Assembly (NCBI GenBank): GCA_051648405.1
Contig: JBOFFC010000029.1
Location: 10,673-74,672, forward strand
From: JBOFFC01 sp051648405
GTDB lineage: Bacteria > Planctomycetota > Planctomycetia > Pirellulales > Lacipirellulaceae
DNA: 64,000 bases
Direction: 5' to 3'
In this document: in pieces, positions 7,967-18,747 of the stretch
Position numbering within the stretch: position 1 is the first letter of the stretch
Layout of the letters: every line of letters starts with the position of its first letter
Position numbers and translations under genes: made by a program
The notes under the pieces: generated by a model
Databases searched by the model: none
Told to the model about the DNA's origin: nothing
The model's input: the letters and a program-made list of their open reading frames with translations, nothing else

Positions 7967-10900
7967 TCACTCGTCTCGCTTCTTCATCGCGTCGCGCTTC
8001 GCCTTCAGCAGGCGCGAAGTGTACCCCGCTGCGGCGCCGTCGGCTTCGGCCGGCAGCGGTTCGGCGGGGAGCCTGTTCGGCCTCGATGGCCCGTCCGTGG
8101 GAACCGCGGCTTTCGCGAGCGTTTCGGCCGGCACGGCCGTGGGGTCGAACCGCGTCGCGGCGGCGGCGCTCCCCAGCGACTGGCGCACCTCCTCCTTGCG
8201 GACCCGCAGGCGGTCGATCGTCGCCGGCGATTCGGCGCTCGCGTTGCGCCGCGTCAATCGACGCCACAGCGGGGCGAGCCAACCGAAGCCGACTTGCACG
8301 CGGCGCACGAACACGTCGGCGAGGAACGCCACGCAGGCCGCAAACACCAGTTGCGGCCACAGCGGCGAGCTCGACACGGCCGGCGGCAAGCCGCGCCGGA
8401 ACGGATCGACTACTGCGAGGCGCTCGACCGACTCGGCGCCGGTGAACTCGGCGCCCGACGCGGTCGTGACGACGATCCCCGGCGACGCTTTGGGAGGGGT
8501 CAGGCCGGCGATCGACTCAAGCAGCGGCAGGTTCGCCTCGCGTTCGCGGAACTCGTTCGACAGGCCGATATTGACCCCGGTGCGGATCGGCGCGCGACCC
8601 CCCCCAGCGTTCACCACCAGCAGGTAGCTCCCCGGCTTGGCCGTCGCGAACTCGGCGACGTAGCGCCCCGGGGCGACCTGCCGGAACGCCAGGGTTTCGC
8701 TCTCGAGCTCGGGCCCGACCGCGGCCCCGGCGATCGCCGGGAGGTCGAGGAACTCCCCTTTCGAATCGACGGCGTCGAGGACGACCCGCGTGCGGCCTCC
8801 ATCGACTTCGGTCGCGACCGTCAGGTTTCCCGTTTCGCCCGTGGGACGCATTGCCCAGCGGACAAGTTGGCTCATCGCGCGGTCGTAGTCGCTCCACGAC
8901 GTCCAGGCGTTCGCCCACCGTGCGCCGGCGTCGGTTGTTAGCACGGCTGTCTTGCCGAGGCCGTAGGTCCACGCCGCCAGGACGGTCGAGGACTCGGCCT
9001 CGGGGGGGAGGGGCGAACGGAGGATCACCTCGACCAGCGAGCTTGGCTTGACCGTCGTCTGCACGAAGCCTGCGATCGGCGGGACGGCGTCGATCCCCTG
9101 GAGGGCCTCGTGCCGCGTGACGATCGTCGGCGCGACGGGGGGGCTGAGCTCGCGCACCAGCGGCCGCGCGACACGCCGCGCCTCGCGCTGGAAGATCCGC
9201 GGCACCACGGCCGGGTTGTTCACAGCGTAGAACTTCCCCCCACCGGCGGCGGCGATCTTCGACAGCAGGCTGCGGTCGCAGTCCGCCCCAACGCCGACGC
9301 TGGTGACGGTGATCCCCTGCTTCTTCATCTTCGCGGCGAGGCCGACGTGATTGGCTTCGGGGGTCATGCCGTCAGTGAGCACGATCATGTGCCGCACAGC
9401 GGCGTCGGTCGCGCGGTCGAACGACTCGAACCCCTCTTCCATCGCCGGGTAGAGGTTCGTCCCCCCCCCTTCGGCGATCCGCGCGATCCGCGAGGCCGTG
9501 GAGCGTGGGTCGGCCACGCGGCGCATGGGGACGACCGTCAGCGGAAACTCGTCGAAGGCGATCACCGTCGCGTAGTCGCGCGGGCTGAGTACGCGCACCG
9601 CGGCGATCGCCGCCCGCCGGGCCATCTCGAGCTTGTCCCCCGACATTGACCCCGAGCGATCGACCACGATCGCGAGCGCGCCGACCGGCGTGACCTTCGA
9701 GGCCTTGATCTCGAAGTCGAGCGGCATCGCCTTCTCGAGCGGCGTCTCGTCCCACCCCCCGGCGCCGAGCGCGCGGTCGCCGCCGAGCAGCACCAGTCCG
9801 CAACCGAGCTCCTCGGTGTTGCGCACCAGCGTGTTGATCTGCTCGTCACTGAACCCGCTGATCGAGTCGGCGAGGACGTTCGCGTCGGCGTCGGCGCCGT
9901 AACCGCTCGAGCGCGGTGTGTTGGCGAGCACCACGGCGTCGAACCGCTGCAGCTCGGCGAGCGAGCCCCACAGTCGGTTGCTGCCGCGCAGAGACACCTC
10001 GAGCCCCTCGCCGCGTAGCGCATCGACGAAGCGGTCGAACTCGCCGGGGTGCTCCCAGTCCTCGACGACCAGGACCTGTCCCTTGCCGCGGACGTGGGTG
10101 AACGAGGTCGCGACGTTGTTCGCCGCCGAGGCCTCGGCCTTCGGATCGTCGGGCAGGAAGCGTGCTTCGTAGGTGTAGAAGTCGGCGCGGTCGAGTGTCT
10201 CGCGGACGGCGAGCGCGTTCTTGCCCGGTTCGAGCGCGACGCGCCCCTCGGAGATCACCGTCTCGGTCTCCCCCGACTTGCGCACGACGCGCAGCACGCC
10301 GGGCGTTCTCGACCCGGCGGGCGCCTGCACGTCGGCGACAACGCGGACCTCGAACGGCTGCCCGCGGCGGGCGTCGGCCGGCGTGGCGACCTTCTCGACC
10401 GCCACCTCGGTCCGCGCGAGCGGCTTCGCGGGGACGACGTCGAAGCTCACCCCGGCGGCGGCCATCCCCCGCGCCTCGGCGAGCGCGTCCCCCACGTTCT
10501 CGTTCCCGTCAGAGACCACGACAACGCGCTTCGCGGCGTCCGCCGGGAACAGGGCCATTGCCCGCTCGAGCGCCCCGGCGAGGTTCGTTTGCTGCCGATC
10601 GACGGAGCTCTCGACCCGCGCGACCTCGAAGTCAAAATCGACCGGCGGCAGCTCGACCGCCGGGTCGGCGCCGAAGACGATCACGCCGACGCGGTCCCCC
10701 GCGTCGTCACGCCGGTGCTCGCGCACGGCCGCGTTCACGAGCGCCGCCATCGCCTCGCGCTGCGGCTCGGGGACGCTCAACGACTGGTCGAGCAGGTAGA
10801 GGACCGTCACCCGGTCGCTGGTGCGCTGGAGCTGCGCATCGGCCAGCGCGAAGACGATCAGCGTGACCACAAGCGTCCGCACGGCGTTCGCCGCGATGCC

Positions 10901-11014
10901 CCGCCAGCGGCCCAAACCGGCCAGCCCGCGTCCGCCGATCCACCACACAATGGGGACAAACCCTAGCAGGGCGAGCCACCAGGGGCTGTCGAAGGCCAGG
11001 CTGCGGTCGAGCAT
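7967..11014 (-). CDS. large membrane vWA protein with GATase-like domain
   Basis: A 1015-residue protein with ATG at 11014 (MLDRSLAFDSPWWLALLG). Order: N-terminal membrane helices (about residues 8-25 and 38-60), a first vWA domain with DQSLSV metal site near 75, Ig-like region, a class I glutamine-amidotransferase-like fold around 'LVVEDWEHPGEFDRF' (about 345) that lacks an obvious catalytic Cys, a second vWA domain with DRSGSM near 455, a C-terminal beta region and a helix near 880-900 followed by a charged cytoplasmic tail. Double-vWA proteins of this kind accompany MoxR/DUF58/BatA sets in planctomycetes. Role likely in envelope assembly or maintenance; partners inferred from position only. 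Confidence 0.82.
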   Translation of the reverse strand: MLDRSLAFDSPWWLALLGFVPIVWWIGGRGLAGLGRWRGIAANAVRTLVVTLIVFALADAQLQRTSDRVTVLYLLDQSLSVPEPQREAMAALVNAAVREHRRDDAGDRVGVIVFGADPAVELPPVDFDFEVARVESSVDRQQTNLAGALERAMALFPADAAKRVVVVSDGNENVGDALAEARGMAAAGVSFDVVPAKPLARTEVAVEKVATPADARRGQPFEVRVVADVQAPAGSRTPGVLRVVRKSGETETVISEGRVALEPGKNALAVRETLDRADFYTYEARFLPDDPKAEASAANNVATSFTHVRGKGQVLVVEDWEHPGEFDRFVDALRGEGLEVSLRGSNRLWGSLAELQRFDAVVLANTPRSSGYGADADANVLADSISGFSDEQINTLVRNTEELGCGLVLLGGDRALGAGGWDETPLEKAMPLDFEIKASKVTPVGALAIVVDRSGSMSGDKLEMARRAAIAAVRVLSPRDYATVIAFDEFPLTVVPMRRVADPRSTASRIARIAEGGGTNLYPAMEEGFESFDRATDAAVRHMIVLTDGMTPEANHVGLAAKMKKQGITVTSVGVGADCDRSLLSKIAAAGGGKFYAVNNPAVVPRIFQREARRVARPLVRELSPPVAPTIVTRHEALQGIDAVPPIAGFVQTTVKPSSLVEVILRSPLPPEAESSTVLAAWTYGLGKTAVLTTDAGARWANAWTSWSDYDRAMSQLVRWAMRPTGETGNLTVATEVDGGRTRVVLDAVDSKGEFLDLPAIAGAAVGPELESETLAFRQVAPGRYVAEFATAKPGSYLLVVNAGGGRAPIRTGVNIGLSNEFREREANLPLLESIAGLTPPKASPGIVVTTASGAEFTGAESVERLAVVDPFRRGLPPAVSSSPLWPQLVFAACVAFLADVFVRRVQVGFGWLAPLWRRLTRRNASAESPATIDRLRVRKEEVRQSLGSAAAATRFDPTAVPAETLAKAAVPTDGPSRPNRLPAEPLPAEADGAAAGYTSRLLKAKRDAMKKRDE

Positions 11015-11233
11015 GCGTCGTGCGAGCGCCGGAGGGGCGTGCTCGCCGTGGAGCAGCCTGGGGGCCGAGGGGACGCTCGGCCTCACTAGCACAATCTTCC
11101 GCCGCTTCACGGCCGCAAGCAAGCGACCGACGTTGTGAGCGGCGGCTCCCCCCCGCTGGTTGACCCTAAGGCGTGGCCACCGGTACACTTACGGTCTGCG
11201 ACGTTTCGCCGCTGGCCCCACCCGGAACCGCTG

Positions 11234-12364
<1,131 letters not shown>

Positions 12365-12420
12365 GCGGTTCTCGAACTCAACCCCCGACGGGCGTCCGAC
12401 CCAGCGACGCCTTCCCCGTC

Positions 12421-12873
12421 ATGCGAATCTCCGTCGCCAGCGACCACCGAGGGGTTGAGCTCAAGCGGGCGGTCGTCGCCACGCTCGAGGGGATGGGTCA
12501 CGCCGTCAGCGACGAGGGCGCCAATTCGAGCGAGAGCGTCGACTACCCCGACTTCGCCTCGGTCGTGGCCCGCAAAGTGAGCGGCCGAGAGGCCGACCGC
12601 GGCGTGCTGATCTGCGGGACCGGGATCGGGATGGCGATCGCCGCCAACAAGTTCCCGGGCGTCCGCGCCGCGCCGTGCAACGACGAAGTCACGGCCGAGA
12701 TCAGTCGGCGCCACAACGACCTGAACGTCCTCTGCTTGTCGGCCGACCTGATGAGCCCGCGCGTCGTCGAACGGATGGTCCGCGTGTGGGTCGAGACCGA
12801 GTTCGAGGCCGGTCGGCACGCCCGGCGGCTCGATAAAGTCGCCGCGATCGAAGCCGAGCAGCGTGCGCCGTAG
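12421..12873 (+). CDS. rpiB: ribose-5-phosphate isomerase B
   Basis: A 150-residue RpiB/LacAB-family enzyme interconverting ribose-5-P and ribulose-5-P. The N-terminal strand MRISVASDHRGVELK binds phosphate, DYPDFA is conserved, the active-site loop LICGTGIGMAIAANK supplies the catalytic Cys, and RRHNDLNVLCLSAD is the usual RHND-type segment. Length is normal for the family. It lies 56 bases after the Sua5-YwlE fusion and 26 bases before glycerate kinase, so the three are likely one transcript. Confidence 0.95.
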   Translation: MRISVASDHRGVELKRAVVATLEGMGHAVSDEGANSSESVDYPDFASVVARKVSGREADRGVLICGTGIGMAIAANKFPGVRAAPCNDEVTAEISRRHNDLNVLCLSADLMSPRVVERMVRVWVETEFEAGRHARRLDKVAAIEAEQRAP

Positions 12874-12899
12874 CGAACCGCCCGGGGGCAGCCAGGGGG

Positions 12900-14276
12900 A
12901 TGGATCGTTCGCTCTCCGCCGACGCGCTCGCGATCTGGCGGGCCGGCGTTGACGCGGTGCGCCCCGAGACGCTGCTCCCCGCGGCGCTCCGCTACGAAGA
13001 CGGTTGGCTCGTCGCCGAGGGGACGACCGGCGAGACGGTCGAGGCGTCGCTCGACTCGATCCGGCGAGTGTGGGTCGTCGGCGGCGGCAAAGGGGGCGCC
13101 GGCATGGCGCGGGGCTTCGAGCGGGCGATCGCCGGCTCGGCCGTGGCCCCCAAATTCGGCGGCGGCCTGCTGAGCGTCCCGACCGACTGCGTTGACGCGA
13201 AGGTTGACGACTCCGTGGGTGTCGCCCGCATTCGCCTCGTCGCCGGGCGGCCAGCGGGGGTCAACGAGCCGCGGTCCGAGGGAGAGCAGGCCGCGCGGGC
13301 GATGCTGCGCGTCGTCGCCGACGCGCACCCCGACGACTTGGTCGTTTGCTTGCTCTCCGGAGGAGGCTCGGCGCTGCTGCCGGCGCCGACGGCCCCCGTG
13401 ACGCTCGCCGACAAGGTCGCCGTCGCGCGGAGGCTTGCCGCAGCCGGCGCGACGATCGACGAGCTCAACACCGTTCGGCAGCACCTGAGCGACTTCAAGG
13501 GAGGGGGGCTCGCCCGAGCGTGTCGCGCGCGGCGACTGTGGACGCTCGTCGTTTCTGACGTGCTCGGCGACCCGCTCGAGCTGATCGCCAGCGGCCCGAC
13601 GCTCGCACCGCGGACTCGCCCTGCCGACGCGCTCGACGTCCTGGTGCGGCTCGGGCTCGCGAGCGACCCGGAACTGGCGAGGTGCGTAGGGCTGCTGTGC
13701 GCTCCTTCGCAGCGCCCGCCGATTCAGATCGAGAACCCGGTCGTCCTGCTGGCGAACAACGCCGCCGCGGTCGATGCCGCCGGAGTGATGGCCGAACGCC
13801 TGGGCTACAGCCACGCGATGACGAGCGCGCGGTCGTCGGAGGGTCCGGCCGAGGACGTCGGGCGGCAACTCGCCGCGCTGGCCGCGTCGATGCGTGCTGG
13901 GGTGTCGGGGCCCGCGGGCCCCGACTGTTTGATCAGCGGGGGAGAGCCGACTGTGACGCTCGCGCCGGAGGGCGTCCGTGGCGTCGGTGGACGCAACCAG
14001 CAGCTTGCGCTCGCGGCGCTGGGGTCACTCGACGACTGGCGACGCATCTCCCTCGTCAGCGGCGGCACGGACGGCGAGGACGGGCCGACCGACGCCGCCG
14101 GGGCCGTCGTCGATGAGGGGGTCGCACGCCGCGCCGCGGAGCAGGGGCTCGACATCGACCGCTACCTAGGCCGCAACGACGCCTACGCGTTCTTCGCCGC
14201 CGCGGGGGGGCTGCTCAAGACGGGCCCGACGCACACCAACGTCTGCGACCTTCGCGTCGTTAGCGTCGCGCGGTGA
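12900..14276 (+). CDS. glycerate 2-kinase (GckA/TtuD-type, MOFRL family)
   Basis: A 458-residue class II glycerate kinase. The N-terminal DUF4147 domain shows the nucleotide-binding VVGGGKGGAGMARG at about residues 58-71, LLSGGGSALLPAP near 152 and DELNTVRQHLSDFKGGG near 185; the C-terminal MOFRL part shows GGRNQQLALAAL and VSGGTDGEDGPTDAAGA. It phosphorylates glycerate at C2, feeding 2-phosphoglycerate to lower glycolysis. A GGGGGA stretch directly before the ATG may be the ribosome site. It converges on the DUF1598 gene with only 23 bases between. Confidence 0.92.
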   Translation: MDRSLSADALAIWRAGVDAVRPETLLPAALRYEDGWLVAEGTTGETVEASLDSIRRVWVVGGGKGGAGMARGFERAIAGSAVAPKFGGGLLSVPTDCVDAKVDDSVGVARIRLVAGRPAGVNEPRSEGEQAARAMLRVVADAHPDDLVVCLLSGGGSALLPAPTAPVTLADKVAVARRLAAAGATIDELNTVRQHLSDFKGGGLARACRARRLWTLVVSDVLGDPLELIASGPTLAPRTRPADALDVLVRLGLASDPELARCVGLLCAPSQRPPIQIENPVVLLANNAAAVDAAGVMAERLGYSHAMTSARSSEGPAEDVGRQLAALAASMRAGVSGPAGPDCLISGGEPTVTLAPEGVRGVGGRNQQLALAALGSLDDWRRISLVSGGTDGEDGPTDAAGAVVDEGVARRAAEQGLDIDRYLGRNDAYAFFAAAGGLLKTGPTHTNVCDLRVVSVAR

Positions 14277-14299
14277 CGGCGGCGAGGCGATGCGCGCCC

Positions 14300-15754
14300 T
14301 CAGTCCCACCACCAGCGATCGCTGGTGGCGCTCGGCGAGAGCTCCGAGCGTTTGGCGGCGAGCGACGCGTCTTCGTCGGTCCGCAGGTTGACGCTCTGCA
14401 GCGACTGCGTCGCGTCGATCTGCACGCCTCCCCCGATGGGGGTCATCAGCGTCGATCCCTTCCACAGGCTATTAACGGCCGTGGCGATCTGCTTTGGCGG
14501 GTTGAAGGTGTTGACCTTGTAGGTCTCCTCGCTCGCCAGGACCCCCAGGCCGCAGCCGGCCTGCGAGTAGAGGTCGTTTTGCTGCAGGAACGCGGCGGTC
14601 ACCGCCAGGTCGATGCAGTTGCGGAGCTGGGCGTACACCGGGCTGCGCTCGGCGAGCTTCGTGTAGTTCTTGGTGAACTCGGTGACGAAGGCCTGGCTGG
14701 CGCGATTCGTGGCGCCGACCTGCTTCCGCTTGCCGTCCATCGAGACCATCTCGTCTTCGCCCACCAGGCGGACCCCTTCGCCGACGATCTCCATCGCCAG
14801 CCCGTCCTCGGAGACCTTCAGCCGGTCGTAGTCGGGGACGAAGTACCAGCGCTGCATCGCGTTGCGGCTGACCATCGCCGGGGCGGCGCGGTCGACGTAG
14901 CTCCGCATCCGGACCGGCGCCTGCTCGAGGCCGATTCCGATGAGCTTCATGCGGTAGTCGGCTTCGACGATCACCTGCGCGAAGTGCGACTCGGCCGGGA
15001 TGCCGCCGACCGTCACGACCTGCAGGCCAAGGCGGTCGCGGAGCTGCTCGACGATGAACTGCGTGTCGCCGGGGGTTGCTTGGCGGCCGAACTGCACCAG
15101 GAACTGCTGCATCCGCGACAGCCCCTCTTCGGTCGGGTCGATCGAGCAGTAGATCAGCGGCGACTTACCACGCTTCTCGGGGGCGAACGCGCGCAGCGCC
15201 GTGACGAGGTCCTGCAGTTCGACCACCGGGGCGCCCGACTCAATCCCCAGTGTGCGCCCCTCGGGGGCGACGGCCCACGGCTCGGCGGGGCCGGCGAGGA
15301 CGATCTCCCCTTCGGTCTCCCCCACTTGCGGCGGGTAACAGAAGACGTAGTCGATGCGGGTCAGGCCCGCGAGGTTCTTCATGACGTCGTCGGGGCCGCT
15401 CCCGGCCTCGAGCTTGGCGGCGATCGCCCGCTCGAGGCGCGTCAGCGAGACCTTGCGGAGCTCGCTCGCCCGGGCGAGGTCGCCCTGGAGACGCGACATC
15501 GCCTCGGAGACGCGCTGCCGGGCGAGTTGCCCGGTGGGGTCGTTGGTGCTCTGAAAGCGGACCACCCCTTCGGCATCGACGACGACACCCGAGCCCTGAA
15601 GCTGGCCGCCACCACCGCCGCCGCCTCCCCCCCCACCGCCGCCACCACCGAGCTGGGCGGGCGCCGACGACACGGTCAGCAGGACGCCCAACACGCCTGC
15701 GAGGGCGCAGCGGTACGGGGCGAGCGAGAACGCCATCGTCGGCAGGGATCGCAT
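14300..15754 (-). CDS. DUF1598 domain exported protein
   Basis: A 484-residue protein recognised as the planctomycete DUF1598 family, function unknown. A signal peptide (ALAGVLGVLLTVSSAPAQ) is followed by a run of 15 consecutive glycines encoded by mixed GGN codons, then a predicted coiled helical region (about 70-130), and the main alpha/beta domain. The first ATG (15754) was kept; an ATG at 15736 would shorten the signal n-region. Secretion to the periplasm or outside is likely. No catalytic motif is visible. Confidence 0.8.
   Translation of the reverse strand: MRSLPTMAFSLAPYRCALAGVLGVLLTVSSAPAQLGGGGGGGGGGGGGGGQLQGSGVVVDAEGVVRFQSTNDPTGQLARQRVSEAMSRLQGDLARASELRKVSLTRLERAIAAKLEAGSGPDDVMKNLAGLTRIDYVFCYPPQVGETEGEIVLAGPAEPWAVAPEGRTLGIESGAPVVELQDLVTALRAFAPEKRGKSPLIYCSIDPTEEGLSRMQQFLVQFGRQATPGDTQFIVEQLRDRLGLQVVTVGGIPAESHFAQVIVEADYRMKLIGIGLEQAPVRMRSYVDRAAPAMVSRNAMQRWYFVPDYDRLKVSEDGLAMEIVGEGVRLVGEDEMVSMDGKRKQVGATNRASQAFVTEFTKNYTKLAERSPVYAQLRNCIDLAVTAAFLQQNDLYSQAGCGLGVLASEETYKVNTFNPPKQIATAVNSLWKGSTLMTPIGGGVQIDATQSLQSVNLRTDEDASLAAKRSELSPSATSDRWWWD
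14309..14328. other. 20-base perfect palindrome between convergent genes
   Basis: A 20-base perfect palindrome centred on GCGATCGC, inside the last codons of the DUF1598 gene and 32 bases downstream of the glycerate kinase stop codon. It could act as a two-way terminator or a protein-binding site; there is no T-run on either side, so a classical terminator is not proved. Confidence 0.5.
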
Positions 15755-16101
15755 CGTCGGCCTCGGGGAGAACGCGGGGATTCCGCCCTCGGCCCAGACT
15801 AGCGGCCGCAGCGGAGCGCAAACGCGGTGGATTTACCGGGAGCGCAGGAGCCCGACCGGTAGTGTCGATCCTAATCGGGGGAGATAGGCAAAGCAAGAAA
15901 TCACAGGGCTTTGGGCCGTTCGCCTCGCCTTTGCGGCCCCGCGCCGTGACAACCCCTCGGCGCAGCCGCTACGACCGGCGCCAGCCCTCCGACGATGCGC
16001 GAAAAACTCCCCGTAGGCGTTGCGTTTTGACAACGCGCCCCAACCCGGGCTGTAGATTTTCCAGGACCCTGCGGCGCGCTGCGCGGATGCGGCGTGCGTG
16101 A
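15755..16101. other. gene-free divergent promoter region
   Basis: This 347-base gap separates the divergent DUF1598 and lipoprotein genes, so it must hold both promoters. It contains a hairpin at 16017-16036 (stem GCGTTG/CAACGC, loop CGTTTTGA) and locally lower GC around 15860-15905. I see no convincing reading frame or known RNA. Confidence 0.4.
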
Positions 16102-18621
16102 GTGTGGTCCCGGCTCTCCCAAGTCGTTTTTGGGAGGCCGTCCCCGCACGACGCCGCCGTGGCCCCGACCAACCTATCGCCGCCAAGCCCCGATCGAGGT
16201 CGCCCGGCGACCCGTGTCGCGGCACGCGTCGCGATGCTCGTGCTGCTCGTGGCGACGTCGGGCTGCGCGAGCCTGCCGCGGATCGACCCCTCGGGGGAGC
16301 GGTTCCTCCTGTGGCCGAACCAACAGCCCAGCGCCCCCGGATTCGCGACTCCCCCGGCGAACCTGCCGAGCCTGCCACCGCTCGCCGGCAACCAGGCAGC
16401 GCCCCCCGCGACCGGGACTCCGACGACTACCAACGAGAACGCCTGCCCCCTCTGCCCGTTCTGTAACCTCAGCGGCGGGGCGTGCTGCTTCTGCGGCGAC
16501 GGCCAGTCGGACGTCCCCGCCGTCGCCGCGGCGCCCGGCGCGCCGAAGGAGCGGATGCAGCTCACCCCCAGTCGCGTGCTGGCCCCCGTCGGGAGCGAGG
16601 TGATCGTCCGCGCGGGGGTCTGCGCCGACGACGGCTACCTGCGCACCAACCGGCGCGTCGACTGGATGCTCGAGCCGCAGGGGACCGGGCAGTTCGTCAC
16701 GGTCGGCGAGCAGGGCGAGATGGACATGCTCCGGCTCCCCTGGCAGCGGCCCGCGAAGCACGACAACAGCTACGCGGTCGGCTACGCGTCTCCCTACCAC
16801 ACGTGCCTCGACCGCGGCACGCCCGACTCGACCGACGACGTGCAGGTCCGTCCCGGGGACGCCTGGATCACCGTCACCAGCGCGACCGAGGGGGTTAGCT
16901 ACGTGACGGCCCACGCCCCCGAGAGCGACAACTGGGACGCCCGCCGCGGCACGGCGACGATCTACTGGATCGACGCGCAGTGGGCGCTCCCCACGAGCGT
17001 CTCGGTCCAACCCGGACAAACGCACACGCTGGTGACGACCGTCACGCGCCAGAGCGACGGCGCGCCGGTCGCGGGCTGGTTAGTGCGTTACGAGGTGCTC
17101 CAAGGGGCGACCGCAAGGCTCGGCTACGAGGCGGGCCAAGCGGCCGAGGTGACCACCGACGCGAGTGGCCGGGCGAGCGTCGCCGTCACGCCGACCGACG
17201 ACCAGCCGGGGACAGCGCTGATCAAGGCGACCGTAGTCCGCCCCGCGCAGAGCGGCGGCATGACAAGCCCGCGGCTCGAGGTCGGCAGCGGGGAATCGAC
17301 CGTCGCCTGGTCGCCGATGGCGTCCCCCCTCGTTCCGCCAAGCACCGGACCACTAAACCCGGCCCCGTCGCTCCCCGCGGGGCCGCGACCCCCTGCGCCG
17401 TTCGTCCCCGCGCCCGGCGAGAGGGGCGGGCCGATCCCCCCCGACACCCGCGCGCCGCGGCTCGAGATCAACGTGACCCGCGACACCACGGGGCCGGTCC
17501 GTGTGGGGGACACGATCCCGCTGACGATCAAGGTCAAGAACACGGGCCAGTCGCCTGCCACGGGGATCGTGGTGTTCGACCGCTTCGACCCGGGGCTCAC
17601 GAGCGAGCTCGACACGGCGGCTCGCAACAGCATCCGCTACGAGCAGATGCCGTCCCTCGCGCCGGGGCAGCAGGACTTGGTCCGGCTCGAGCTCAAGGCC
17701 GCTTCGCCCGGTCGTCAGTGCCACGAGGTGACCGTCACTGCCGATGGCGCCGACCGCGCGTTCGAGCGGCAGTGCTTCGACGTCGAGGCGCCCCTTCCGC
17801 CGGCGATGCCGAAGCTGCGGATTACGCTCGACGGCGAAGCGCGGCGAGTGAAGGACGACCTCTACACTTTCAAGGCCCGCGTCTTCAACAACGGCGGGGC
17901 GACCGCCAGCAACGTCCGCGTCGATATCGTCAACGACCCGCAGCTCGAACCCGAGCAAGCGACCGAGGGGCACGTGCCGATCCCCGGTGGCGTGGCGATC
18001 ACCATCCCGTCGCTCCCCACCGGGCCCGAGGGCTTCCCGATCACCGTGCAGTACCGCTGCCGGCAGGCGACGCCGATGGCCCGCGTGACCGTGTACGCCA
18101 AGGGGGACGGGGTCGCCGAGGTGTTCGAGACGCGCGGCGTCGAGGTCCTCAGCTCGACCGCTGGCGCCGACGCGATCGCGCCGAACCCGCCGAGCGGTGG
18201 GCTCGGAACAGCGCCACCCGCCGCGCCGCCGCTCGCGCCGCCGGCCTTGCCGAGCGGCCCGCTCGTCGTGGCGATCTCGCCGACCGCGAACCCCCTCCCG
18301 GCCGGCAGATCGGGGGTGCTCAACCTCACGATCACCAACACGGGGACGAAGCCACTGAGCGCAGTCGCCTTCCGCGTCGTCCTGCCGAACGAGATCCGGG
18401 CGCGACCGATCCAGACTTCGCCGGCGATGGCGTACCGCGAGAACCTCAACACGGTCCAGTACGACGGCGTCGCGCGGCTCGCGGCCGGCGAGACGCTCCG
18501 CCTCGCCCTGCCTTACGACGCCGTCGCCGCCGGCCGGGCGAGCGTGCTGCTCGAGGCGATCTCGCCCGACGCTCCTGCGGGCGCGAACGCCTCGACGGTG
18601 ATCCAAGTCGACCCGCGCTGA
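16102..18621 (+). CDS. lipoprotein with Cys-rich segment and DUF11/CARDB-type repeats
   Basis: Up to 839 residues from the GTG at 16102; a GTG at 16159 is a plausible later start because the lipoprotein signal (RVAMLVLLVATSGC) follows it. The lipobox Cys is near residue 55. A short segment CPLCPFCNLSGGACCFCGD carries seven cysteines within 18 residues. Then come Ig-like/invasin-like beta domains (about 145-400), a Pro-rich linker and two DUF11-type modules (ITIKVKNTGQSPATGI... and LTITNTGTKPLSAVAF), each of about 120 residues. An outer-membrane-anchored surface or wall protein is inferred. No enzyme motif is visible. Confidence 0.72.
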   Translation: MWSRLSQVVFGRPSPHDAAVAPTNLSPPSPDRGRPATRVAARVAMLVLLVATSGCASLPRIDPSGERFLLWPNQQPSAPGFATPPANLPSLPPLAGNQAAPPATGTPTTTNENACPLCPFCNLSGGACCFCGDGQSDVPAVAAAPGAPKERMQLTPSRVLAPVGSEVIVRAGVCADDGYLRTNRRVDWMLEPQGTGQFVTVGEQGEMDMLRLPWQRPAKHDNSYAVGYASPYHTCLDRGTPDSTDDVQVRPGDAWITVTSATEGVSYVTAHAPESDNWDARRGTATIYWIDAQWALPTSVSVQPGQTHTLVTTVTRQSDGAPVAGWLVRYEVLQGATARLGYEAGQAAEVTTDASGRASVAVTPTDDQPGTALIKATVVRPAQSGGMTSPRLEVGSGESTVAWSPMASPLVPPSTGPLNPAPSLPAGPRPPAPFVPAPGERGGPIPPDTRAPRLEINVTRDTTGPVRVGDTIPLTIKVKNTGQSPATGIVVFDRFDPGLTSELDTAARNSIRYEQMPSLAPGQQDLVRLELKAASPGRQCHEVTVTADGADRAFERQCFDVEAPLPPAMPKLRITLDGEARRVKDDLYTFKARVFNNGGATASNVRVDIVNDPQLEPEQATEGHVPIPGGVAITIPSLPTGPEGFPITVQYRCRQATPMARVTVYAKGDGVAEVFETRGVEVLSSTAGADAIAPNPPSGGLGTAPPAAPPLAPPALPSGPLVVAISPTANPLPAGRSGVLNLTITNTGTKPLSAVAFRVVLPNEIRARPIQTSPAMAYRENLNTVQYDGVARLAAGETLRLALPYDAVAAGRASVLLEAISPDAPAGANASTVIQVDPR

Positions 18622-18747
18622 GCGCAGCGAGTGCGAGTCGCGTCGTGTCGACGCGGAAAGACACCAGCGAGGCGAAGGGGAGAGCACGCTAAAGTTCACC
18701 AGGGACCGCAGGGACTCCGCATTCCGCACTCCGACCTCGGACTTCCC

